NCBI GenBank assembly: GCA_038254435.1
Contig: JBBSGD010000064.1
Location: 1 to 9,232 of the forward strand
DNA length: 9,232 nt
Reading direction: 5' to 3'
Source of the DNA: JBBSGD01 sp038254435
GTDB taxonomy: Bacteria; Actinomycetota; CADDZG01; WHSQ01
Both the position numbers and the translations under genes were made by a program. The notes beneath the pieces were generated by a model, which saw nothing but the letters and a program-made list of their open reading frames with translations, did no database searches and was not told the DNA's origin. Positions 1 through 6,106 of this stretch are shown piece by piece. Each line of letters begins with the position of its first letter. The first letter of the stretch is position 1.

Positions 1-448
1 CGCGATCACCCAAGCTCGCAGGCGCGGCATGCAGGAAGCAAAGCAACGACGGAGGATGGAAGCCTACGGAGGGGTCAGCGAGGTCCGATGACTGAGAGAA
101 TTTCGACGTGGTTTCCGGTCAAAGGGTCTGGCGCAGTCCAATGGGCAATCCTCCTATGGGGGGATGGAGATTCGGCCCAACCACCCTGCTGATAAAACGC
201 AGTGGTTGCTACAGATTGTCAGTGACAGGCACAGGCTTTCATTTTTCAATCAAGTTCCGCACGCTGCCAGGTAAGCAGCCGGTATAACTGTGGCTAGAAG
301 GAGCGATCAAGGTCTCCAAGCGGGGCTGTGGTCGGTCGGCTGCGGCCCGAGTCAGTTGTTTAAGGCCAGTGCCGTCCTTCTTTATAACGAACAATCGAGT
401 TCGGGTTGCCGCGCCGCGCGCGCGATTGCGATTTGACTTCCGTCGGTC
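1..448. other. Left-edge region with no supportable gene
   Basis: No long open frame with a recognisable protein lies here on either strand. A short frame enters from the left edge and stops at 89-91; its last residues are rich in Arg and Lys and could be the tail of a gene outside the window, but nothing identifies it. Small symmetric elements are visible: an 11-base palindrome (TGTCA-G-TGACA, 217-227) and a short imperfect hairpin around 181-209. The stretch 230-390 is more AT-rich than the coding parts of the window and could hold the promoter of the downstream exported-protein gene, but I found no well spaced -35/-10 pair. Confidence 0.5.
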
Positions 449-493
449 CGTTAGCGTCCCATGGAATCGTGGAAATTCGGGGGGACGCTAACG
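449..493. repeat. Perfect 12-bp inverted repeat ahead of the exported-protein gene
   Basis: The arms CGTTAGCGTCCC (449-460) and GGGACGCTAACG (482-493) are exact reverse complements separated by 21 bases. One in-frame ATG of the downstream gene lies inside the loop (461) and another immediately follows the right arm (494). In RNA this would be a strong hairpin around the possible translation start; in DNA it could be an operator or the two ends of a tiny excised or miniature element. The symmetry is seen directly; the role is inference. Confidence 0.6.
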
Positions 494-568
494 ATGGCGA
501 AGCCTGCTCGGCTGGGCGGCCAGTACCTCGATGCTCCTCGCCTGTCTAACGATGCTGATTCGGCAGCC

Positions 569-1303
569 ATGAGCCGAACCAGGTGCCGCGATCGAGTCCT
601 ATTTGCTCTGACGATTTACGTTCTGCTGACCACGGCTTGCGTAGCAAAGTCTGCCGGCAGCTTGTCGAATCGATCCAGAACAGGTGGTGATTCAACTGTC
701 CAGCCGAGCCGTTCAGGAAAGACGATCGCGGGCATCAAACTGGTGCCGAGTCTTGGCGTGCGGCTAGCGCAGCGCGCCATTGGGGGAGGGGGGGTGTCGC
801 ATCCTTCTTATCCTTTTCTGCATAGTTCCCTTCTGAAGGACTGCCGCCGTACGGCGCGCCGCGTCCACTTCCCGGTGCCCTGTCCAAGGTTGCTGCCATC
901 GGACTCAAGCGCCACCCTGGCAGGGATGTCCGGGCTTACTCCCATCACTATGGAACCCTGGCTGCACAAGACCCGCGTTGCCCTAAGCATCGATTATTAC
1001 GACCCTCTGCGCCCAGGTCACATCGCGATAGCGGCTTCCCGCCAATCCGTCGGCCGTCTCCTAGTGGCCGCCGACCCACGGCCGCTTTCTCACATCCGGC
1101 TCAAGCACATTATTCATGTGCGGTGTCGCACGGCCGCGCTCATTTTCGTCAAGCCGTCCTCAACGTTCTTTGGCGGCCATAGTGCGGTCGTTTGGAACGA
1201 ACGCGGGCACACGTACGTGGTCAGCTTCCATGGGCATGACGTGGGGGCGCAGCGCCTTAGCATCGCCGTTGCCCGCAGCGTTCGCCTCGTCTCAAGCCAA
1301 TAA
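569..1303 (+). CDS. Putative exported protein or lipoprotein of unknown function
   Basis: I do not recognise a named family. From the ATG at 569 the product is 244 residues and starts with basic residues, then a hydrophobic stretch (about residues 10-23) ending in LLTTAC, with Cys24 as a possible lipidation site. The lipobox is weak because the -3 residue is Thr. This is why I chose 569 over the in-frame ATGs at 461 and 494, which would bury the signal behind 25-36 extra residues; 494 does have a G-rich stretch upstream. The mature part has no obvious catalytic motif. The C-terminal third (about 165-244) is the most ordered: a run ending FVKPSS, then a GGHSAVVWNE segment, a TYVVSFHG strand, and an amphipathic helix near the end. 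This alternation of strands and a final helix suggests a small globular extracytoplasmic domain. It stands alone between an inverted repeat and an IS256 element. Confidence 0.6.
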   Translation: MSRTRCRDRVLFALTIYVLLTTACVAKSAGSLSNRSRTGGDSTVQPSRSGKTIAGIKLVPSLGVRLAQRAIGGGGVSHPSYPFLHSSLLKDCRRTARRVHFPVPCPRLLPSDSSATLAGMSGLTPITMEPWLHKTRVALSIDYYDPLRPGHIAIAASRQSVGRLLVAADPRPLSHIRLKHIIHVRCRTAALIFVKPSSTFFGGHSAVVWNERGHTYVVSFHGHDVGAQRLSIAVARSVRLVSSQ

Positions 1304-1439
1304 ATAGCGAGGGGATGGCATTGCATCTGTGCTCCAGAGCTTCTGAGGCTGACTCCCGCAACTACAGGTCGCAGGTCCTTCATGCTGCGTCGGCCCACCC
1401 GTGTGTTGGAAACTCGGTTTCTCACGGCTGCTCGACGCA

Positions 1440-1461
1440 GAAATAGTCAAGAGTTGTGGAA
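1440..1461. repeat. Left inverted repeat of the IS256-family element
   Basis: Read as its reverse complement, this segment begins TTCCACAACT and matches the right end at 2827-2848: ten identical bases, then scattered matches (about 17 of 22 overall). It starts 12 bases beyond the transposase stop codon, as expected for a terminal repeat. Confidence 0.65.
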
Positions 1462-1473
1462 CGGAACTTTGGA

Positions 1474-2735
1474 TCACGCGGCGTCCTTCTCGTCGTCCTG
1501 AGCCTCTACCAACTTGCCGTTCACGAACTTCGCACCCGCACGGACGAGAGCGACGAGCTCGTGCCCGTTGATCTTGCGCCACCTGCCTTCCTCGGCCTCG
1601 ATGAGCTTGAACACCATCGCGAGCCCCGCTTCGCGCGAGCCCGGTCCCTTGGTGAGGTTGGTCCGGGCACGCACCGGGGCAAAGGTCGATTCAATCGGAT
1701 TCGTCGCCCTTAGGTGCTTCCAGTGCTCGGCCGGGAAGTCGTAGAAGGTGAGCAGCGCGTCCTGGTCGCCGGTGATCTTGGCGACCGCCTTGGGCCACTT
1801 GGCACCGAACTGATCCACAAACGCACGGATAGCGTGCGTCGCAGCATCCTTGTTCTCTGCGTTAGTGATCTCGAAGATGGCGCGTTTGGCGGCTCCCTGC
1901 ACCGATTTCGGCAGACAGTCGAGCACGTTGGCGGTCTTATGCACCCAATCGCGCTGCGGACGCGTCTCGGGGAAGACGTCTCTCACTGCGGCCCAGAATC
2001 CAAGCGCGCCGTCGCCCACAGCTACCACCGGGGCGCGCATGCCGCGCTTCTTGCACCCCCGCAGCAGTTCGGCCCAGCTCTCGGTCGATTCCCGGTAGCC
2101 GTCGGCAATGGCGATAAGCTCCTTAGTGCCGTCGCGGCGCGCGCCTACCATCACCAGACAGCAAAGGCGATCGTCGTCACCGAGGCGGACGTTGAAGTGC
2201 ACGCCGTCGACCCACATGTAGACGAAGTCTTTGTCCTTGAGCTTTTTCGCCATGAACTCGGCGCGCTCGGCCTCCCACGCCTTGGTGAGGCGCGTGATCG
2301 CGGCCGGCGACAGCCCCGCGTCGGTGCCCAAGAATTCGCTGAGCGCGGGACGAAAGTCCCCTGAGGACAACCCGTGCAGGTACAGCAGCGGCAGCACCTG
2401 GCTCCTTGGGCGACTTGCGTGCGTAGGGCGGCAGGATGTCGCTGGCGAAGCGGACGCGCTCACTTTGCTCGTCGGTCCTTTGGTTGTCGACCCGCGGCGC
2501 CCGGACCTCAAGCGCGCCAGCACCGGTAACGACCGTGCGCGCCCTGGCCTTGCCGTTGCGGGTCACGAGTCGCATGCCCCTTGTCGTCGCGCTCGCCTGT
2601 GGCCGCAGCCACGTAGGAATCGACCTCGGACTCGAGCGCCGAAGCCAGCATCCTGCGGGCGCCGTCACGAACGATCTCGTCGAGGACTCCGGCGAATTCC
2701 GCGCGCGCAGCCTCGTCCTGGACTACCCTCAACAT
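1474..2735 (-). pseudogene. IS256-family (mutator-type) transposase, two frameshifts
   Basis: The start is the ATG at 2735, with AAGGAGA five bases upstream. The N-terminal frame (MLRVVQDEAARAEFAGVLDE) runs to about 2574. The expected protein then continues in another frame (RLVTRNGKARARTVV) to about 2402, and in a third frame from QVLPLLYLHGL to the stop at 1474. The first shift fits one extra base near 2573; the second fits loss of two bases at 2398-2404 (GAGAGC reduced to GAGC). Undoing both gives exactly 421 codons, normal for the family. The DDE catalytic residues survive: Asp in VDGVHF (codon 2206-2208), Asp in VGDGALGFW (2011-2013) and Glu in the signature NPIEST (1690-1692). IS256 members normally have one uninterrupted frame, so these shifts are not programmed frameshifting. 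They are either true decay or sequencing indels. Confidence 0.9.
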
Positions 2736-2826
2736 TGGCGTCTCCTTCCCGCCGGCGCTCCAACGCCGGCACCATCGTTTTTGGCTCAGATGGGAAGGTA
2801 CGCCGCGCTCTCCTTCGGGTTCCGGA

Positions 2827-2848
2827 TTCCACAACTTCTGGTCATATC
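2827..2848. repeat. Right inverted repeat of the IS256-family element
   Basis: This is the partner of 1440-1461, with TTCCACAACT at 2827-2836 followed by a partly matching outer stretch. It lies about 90 bases upstream of the transposase start, leaving room for the element's promoter and ribosome-binding site. Confidence 0.65.
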
Positions 2849-3013
2849 TCGCGAGACGCCGCCGGTGTCTACAAGCGCCAAGACCCCCCGGAAGACGAGG
2901 GCGCACCGCCGAGGCGTGACACCGGCACCCGGCGTGTCGGCCGCCTCAGCGATGAGTTTGCGAGCGATCTGGAGTCGTAGTTGGTGTCGGAGGCTTACGG
3001 CCGAGGCATCGAA

Positions 3014-3030
3014 TCGGTCGGAACGACCGA
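3014..3030. promoter_or_regulatory. Seven-base perfect hairpin upstream of the DUF899 gene
   Basis: TCGGTCG (3014-3020) and CGACCGA (3024-3030) are perfect complements around a GAA loop. The symmetric unit ends six bases before the ribosome-binding site AGGAGGG (3037-3043). It could be a small mRNA stem-loop in the leader or a repressor operator; no regulator is encoded nearby to choose between them. Confidence 0.4.
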
Positions 3031-3050
3031 GCTCACAGGAGGGAGACGAG

Positions 3051-3788
3051 GTGGCTGGACACAAGATTGGAACGCGCGAAGAATGGCACGCGGCACGCGA
3101 CGAGCTGGCGAAGCTCGAAGCGGAACAGGCCGAGCGAAACGAGGAGATCAACAGAAGGCGACTCGAGCTTCCCTGGGTCCCGGTGGATAAGGAGTACGAG
3201 TTCGACACCGGCGACGGAAAGAAGACCCTGGCCGAGCTGTTCGATGGCCGCTCGCAACTCCTCGCCTACAACATCATGTACGGGCCGGATTACGAGGTCG
3301 GAGCATGCCCCGGCTGCACGAGCCTCGCGGACGGGTTCGACGGCCAGCTGATCCACCTGAACAAGCGCGACGTCACATTCCTCTGCTTCTCGCGGGCACC
3401 GATCGACCGTCTGACCGCCTACAAGAAGCGGATGGACTGGCAGTTCCCCTACGTGTCGACGCACGGGACCGACTTCCCGTTCGACTTCGGGCTTGCGATG
3501 ACCGAGGAGCAGGCACAGCAGATCCCCGAGGTCAAGGAGATGATCGACAACCCGCCGGACTGGCTGCGGGAATGGTCGGAGCAGGTTGGCGCGGAGCTCA
3601 AGGACGGCCTCCGCGAGGGCCCAAGCTACATCGCGTTCGCGCGCGAGAACGGGACCGTCTACCACACCTACACGGTGATGGCGCCCGATCCGTTCGTCGC
3701 CCCCTTCTTCAACATGCTGCTCGAGCGGACGCCGAAGCCGCAGCCGGAGGAGCCGCGCGCCTGGCGTAAAGACGAGTACCCGTTCTGA
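3051..3788 (+). CDS. DUF899-family thioredoxin-like protein
   Basis: The start is GTG at 3051: AGGAGGG lies seven bases upstream and the family-like sequence begins there, although the frame is open further back. The 245-residue product matches the DUF899 (COG4312-type) family over its length. It has a charged coiled helix at the N-terminus (about 8-40), a strand segment PWVPVDKEYEFDT (41-53), a GKKTLAELFDGRSQL region, and the typical YNIMYGPD block (73-80) followed by a CPGC motif (Cys86 and Cys89). The fold is related to peroxiredoxin/AhpC-type thioredoxin proteins, and CPGC has the CxxC layout of a redox-active pair. The C-terminal part includes GPSYIAFARENGTVYHTY (190-207) and ends RKDEYPF. 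No signal peptide is seen, so it is likely cytoplasmic. A thiol-disulfide or peroxide role is inferred; the biochemical function of this family is not settled. It is followed closely by a DUF2182 membrane protein, probably in one transcript. Confidence 0.9.
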   Translation: MAGHKIGTREEWHAARDELAKLEAEQAERNEEINRRRLELPWVPVDKEYEFDTGDGKKTLAELFDGRSQLLAYNIMYGPDYEVGACPGCTSLADGFDGQLIHLNKRDVTFLCFSRAPIDRLTAYKKRMDWQFPYVSTHGTDFPFDFGLAMTEEQAQQIPEVKEMIDNPPDWLREWSEQVGAELKDGLREGPSYIAFARENGTVYHTYTVMAPDPFVAPFFNMLLERTPKPQPEEPRAWRKDEYPF

Positions 3789-3828
3789 GCGCGGAGCGCT
3801 CGATCTCGCGGTGGACCCCAGGCCAGTC

Positions 3829-4485
3829 ATGACGAGCTCTAGGACAGCCGCGACGGCAGCCGCGCTGGCGGCAACCCTCGGGCTGGCGGCCGCATCCTGG
3901 ATCGTCGTGGTCCGGCAGATGAACGAGGTGGACATGGGCGCTGCAACCGAGCTCGGCTCGTTCGCGTTCTTTGTCGCCCTGTGGGTGCCGATGATGGCGG
4001 CGATGATGCTGCCCGGCGCCACTCCGGCAGTCTTGAGACGCGCTCATGCCGGCGGTCGTGTGCGCGCCGTGCCGCTCTTCGTCGGGTCCTACCTTGCCGT
4101 CTGGACACTCGTCGGGGTCGTGGTGTATGCGTTGTATCGGCCGCACGGGTCTTTCGTCGGCGGGGCGGTTGCGATCGCGGCAGGTGTCTACGAGTTCACG
4201 CCGCTCAAGCAGCATTGCCGCCGGCGCTGCCGCGAGAGTGTTCGCTCTGGATTCCAGTTCGGCCGCTACTGTGTCGGCTCGAGCATCGGACTGATGCTCA
4301 TGCTGGTGGCACTAGGCGTCATGAGTGTCACCTGGATGTCCGTGATCGCCCTCCTCGTCCTCGCCCAGAAGCTCCTGCCCTCGAAAGCCGCCATCGATGT
4401 GCCGCTGGCCCTAGCGATCGTCGGACTTGGATTCCTGATCGTCCTCGCGCCTTCGTCGGTTCCTGGACTCACGCCATCAATGTGA
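3829..4485 (+). CDS. DUF2182-family integral membrane protein
   Basis: The product has 218 residues from the ATG at 3829; an in-frame GTG at 3811 would add six residues. Neither start has a strong ribosome-binding site, which fits translation following the DUF899 gene that ends 40 bp upstream. Hydrophobic segments lie near residues 10-30, 45-65, 82-103, 108-122, 152-180 and 190-207. DUF2182 hallmarks are visible: WVPMMAAMMLPGATP (52-66), YEFTPLKQHCRRRCR (121-135) with its cysteine pair, a Gly-rich segment beginning at Gly145, and VMSVTWMSVIALLVLAQK (164-181) before the last helix. The family is often described as predicted metal-binding membrane protein, from the conserved Cys, Met and acidic residues; its substrate is unknown. 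The cytoplasmic partner is probably the DUF899 protein. Confidence 0.88.
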   Translation: MTSSRTAATAAALAATLGLAAASWIVVVRQMNEVDMGAATELGSFAFFVALWVPMMAAMMLPGATPAVLRRAHAGGRVRAVPLFVGSYLAVWTLVGVVVYALYRPHGSFVGGAVAIAAGVYEFTPLKQHCRRRCRESVRSGFQFGRYCVGSSIGLMLMLVALGVMSVTWMSVIALLVLAQKLLPSKAAIDVPLALAIVGLGFLIVLAPSSVPGLTPSM

Positions 4486-4543
4486 GACGTCTCGGTCGCG
4501 CGGGCCGCGGCTAAGTTGCTGTGACGACAAGAAGGGAGAAACA

Positions 4544-4603
4544 ATGACGGATCAAGAACAAGCGGAAAATGGGACGAACACATGTGCTATCCGATACTCA
4601 TAA
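4544..4603 (+). CDS. Possible 19-residue micro-ORF or remnant of a gene start
   Basis: The frame ATG 4544 to TAA 4601-4603 encodes MTDQEQAENGTNTCAIRYS. It is preceded by AAGGGAG with about five bases of spacing, one of the better ribosome-binding sites in the window, and begins 58 bases after the DUF2182 stop. The N-terminus looks like the opening of a hydrophilic protein and the frame then ends abruptly. It may be a true small peptide, a leader, or the surviving 5' end of a third gene of the DUF899-DUF2182 cluster. No family can be assigned. Confidence 0.3.
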   Translation: MTDQEQAENGTNTCAIRYS

Positions 4604-4747
4604 TCCTTCGGTTACCACGCGCCGTGACTCACAAAGTGAGGTCAGGAGCCCGTGTCGCACCCCATGACATTCGAGGTGTTCCACATTTGTTCCACCGTTT
4701 GATGATTGCAGCACTTCCACTGCACCTGAACCGCGCGCCGCGAGCGC

Positions 4748-4763
4748 CCGCCGCGCGCGGCGG
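4748..4763. promoter_or_regulatory. 16-bp perfect GC palindrome upstream of the VOC gene
   Basis: CCGCCGCGCGCGGCGG is a perfect palindrome ending 45 bases before the TTG start of the VOC gene and directly followed by TATCCT, which resembles a weak -10 box. It may be an operator or a leader stem. In GC-rich DNA such strings also arise by chance, so the regulatory reading is tentative. Confidence 0.3.
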
Positions 4764-4808
4764 TATCCTCACGACTCCGGCAGCCCGCGATCTCGAGGAG
4801 CGAGTCGC

Positions 4809-5282
4809 TTGACCTCAATGAACAGCCATCGCCCCGGCGTCACCAACTTCGTCCACGTCGGTCTTGTCGTCGAGGACCTCGACGAGACAGTCCGGTTTCT
4901 TGCGCTGCTCGGCTTCGACTGCGGCGAGCCCGGGGTGTTCAGCGGCGAGTGGATCGATCGGATCATTGGTCTCGAGAACGTGACGGTCGAGGTCGTGATG
5001 GCTCGCGCCCCCGACGGCAGCGACATGTTCGAGGTGGTGCGCTTCCACTCGCCTTCTGCCGGCGCTCAAGAGCTGGCGCCGGCCGCGAACCGTCCTGGGC
5101 TCCGGCACGTCGCCTTCAAGGTCGACGACGTGCGTGGCGTCGTCGACCGCGTCCGAGAGGCCGGCTGGGAAACGGTCGGGGAGATCGTCGACTTCGAGAA
5201 CACCTTCCTCCTCTGCTACGTCCGCGGACCCGAAGGCCTGATCGTCGAACTCGCCGAGCGGCTCGACGGCGCCCCGGGCTGA
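4809..5282 (+). CDS. VOC-superfamily (glyoxalase/dioxygenase-fold) metalloenzyme
   Basis: The start is TTG at 4809, chosen because GAGGAG (4795-4800) lies eight bases upstream; the ATG at 4818 would be 17 bases away. The 157-residue product has two beta-alpha-beta-beta-beta modules. The first begins FVHVGLVVEDLDETVRF with His16 and carries MFEVVRF with Glu75; the second begins LRHVAFKVDDVRGVVDRV with His100 and carries GLIVELAERL with Glu147. These four residues sit where the paired H/E metal ligands of glyoxalase I, methylmalonyl-CoA epimerase and related enzymes are found, so a divalent-metal site is likely. The substrate cannot be read from sequence; an epimerase, lyase or antibiotic-inactivation role is equally open. 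No signal peptide or membrane segment is present. It stands alone on this strand. Confidence 0.88.
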   Translation: MTSMNSHRPGVTNFVHVGLVVEDLDETVRFLALLGFDCGEPGVFSGEWIDRIIGLENVTVEVVMARAPDGSDMFEVVRFHSPSAGAQELAPAANRPGLRHVAFKVDDVRGVVDRVREAGWETVGEIVDFENTFLLCYVRGPEGLIVELAERLDGAPG

Positions 5283-5314
5283 ACGGCAGACTGAACCGCC
5301 CCGGGTTTGAGGGA

Positions 5315-5340
5315 GGCGGCGGTAGTGGCCGACCGCCGCC
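5315..5340 (+). terminator. Possible stem-loop terminator after the VOC gene
   Basis: GGCGGCGGT (5315-5323) and ACCGCCGCC (5332-5340) are exact complements around an eight-base loop, 33 bases after the stop codon. No U-run follows, so it is not a classic intrinsic terminator; GC-only stems of this kind are common downstream of actinobacterial genes. Confidence 0.4.
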
Positions 5341-5643
5341 GACCGCCTCTACATGCATCGAGAACCTGTCGGCGCCCCGTCGGCTAGCACCGAGCGTCGT
5401 CTCGGCGAGCCACCAATCCTCTGGGCGCAAACGCAGCGGCCGCAATCGCTTCGCGCACGCTGATGCTTTCCATGCAAAGGAGGACTCTTACCCCTCCGGC
5501 ATCTCCCTCAACGGCTCGCTCCCATCCCACCCCTCAGCCCCCAACACAGACTGTTTCAGTACGAGGGCAAGAGTGATTCCTCGGCGGTGAATACGGCCAG
5601 ACCGGTGATCCCGACGCTTTCGCCGGCACCCTGCGCGAGGTAC
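5341..5643. other. Convergent spacer with no recognised gene
   Basis: This stretch separates the plus-strand VOC gene from the minus-strand VOC pseudogene. Both strands have short open frames, but none has a ribosome-binding site together with a recognisable protein. The part nearest the pseudogene (5556-5643) keeps an open minus frame, which may be old coding sequence or chance in GC-rich DNA. Confidence 0.45.
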
Positions 5644-6061
5644 TCACTGCCAAGGCCTGATCCCGAGTCGCTTTGCATCGGGCTCGTGACAGACGATCTC
5701 GAGCAGGCCGTGTGGGTCGAACCAAAACATGGCGTAGTAGTCCTCGTGATACCGCGGAAATAGTCGTGGCTGGTAAAGGATGTCGCTTCCGAGCTCGAGG
5801 GCCTTCGAATGAGCGTCATCTACCGGTCCCGCGTTCGGGCGCGGAATGCAACGTGTTGCAGCTCCACATGCTTGCGCACGTAGGTACTTTTCTGTGGAGC
5901 GGCGTAGAAGACCCGCGTCCCCGGTTTGCCTCGTGCAGGCTGATAGGAGAACTCTTCGGCTGTTGCGATGAATGGTTCGAAGCCAAGCTCGGCATTATGG
6001 CGTCGTAGTAGTGCTTAGCGAGGGTGAGGTCGGGCACATTAAGCCCAATGTGATCAAGCAT
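5644..6061 (-). pseudogene. VOC-superfamily protein, two single-base deletions
   Basis: Joining three frames on the minus strand gives a complete VOC protein: MLDHIGLNVPDLTLAKHYYD from the ATG at 6061, then ELGFEPFIATAEEFSYQPAR onward in a second frame through VELQHVAFRARTRDR, then VDDAHSKALELGSD to FWFDPHGLLEIVCHE and the stop at 5644-5646. The first break is near 5991 (CCGAGCTT where CCGGAGCTT is expected); the second is near 5821-5825 (ACCGGTAG where ACCGGGTAG is expected). Each is repaired by adding one G, giving 140 codons including stop. Metal-ligand positions expected of the fold are still present: His in LDHIG, His in LQHVAF and Glu in LLEIVCH. As read, translation would end after about 86 unrelated residues, so the gene is dead unless these are sequencing errors in G runs. 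It lies 45 bp downstream of the ligase gene and could have been the last gene of that transcript. It is not a recent copy of the VOC gene at 4809. Confidence 0.85.
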
Positions 6062-6106
6062 GAGCCGTTCCAATCCTTTCAATCATTCAGACGAATGGCC
6101 CATCCG

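Larger units (their letters stand above)
1440..2848 (-). mobile_element. IS256-family insertion sequence with inactivated transposase
   Basis: The element is about 1.4 kb, normal for the family. Imperfect inverted ends flank a single transposase gene read on the minus strand. The ends share an exact 10-bp block, TTCCACAACT when read from the right end, and further matches outward on both sides. No clear 8-9 bp target duplication is visible: CTCGACGCA on the left does not match TCGCGAGAC on the right. Either the outer limits are off by a few bases or the flanks have diverged. With the transposase frame broken twice, the copy is probably immobile unless helped in trans. Confidence 0.8.
4486..4808. 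other. Spacer between the DUF2182 and VOC genes
   Basis: No gene longer than a micro-ORF is supported. The spacer contains a 19-codon frame with a good ribosome-binding site (4544-4603), a small hairpin TGACTCAC-AAA-GTGAGGTCA with one bulged base (4625-4644), and a 16-bp GC palindrome (4748-4763). I see no clear U-tailed terminator after the DUF2182 gene. Confidence 0.5.

Noticed and set aside
2..91. Open frame entering from the left edge, rich in Arg and Lys
   Set aside because: Only about 29 codons are visible and no family can be recognised, so coding status is not supported.
181..209. Hairpin AACCACC...GTGGTT resembling a tRNA arm or attC fragment
   Set aside because: The stem is short and interrupted, and no cloverleaf or conserved attC core boxes surround it.
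1714..2364. Long plus-strand open frame inside the IS256 element
   Set aside because: It is antisense to a clearly recognisable transposase with DDE residues; a shadow of GC-rich coding sequence.
2436..3050. Extended N-terminus for the DUF899 protein from the open frame upstream of 3051
   Set aside because: It overlaps the IS256 transposase antisense, while family similarity and the ribosome-binding site both begin at 3051.
3033..4022. Long minus-strand open frame across DUF899 and DUF2182
   Set aside because: It is antisense to two recognised families and has no family features of its own.
4582..4812. Plus-strand open frame of 76 codons in the spacer before the VOC gene
   Set aside because: No ribosome-binding site, no recognisable sequence, and it overlaps the micro-ORF and palindrome.
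5556..5819. Minus-strand open frame of 87 codons overlapping the VOC pseudogene
   Set aside because: Its first two thirds are out of frame with the VOC protein that the same DNA clearly encodes; the tail beyond 5644 has no recognisable family.
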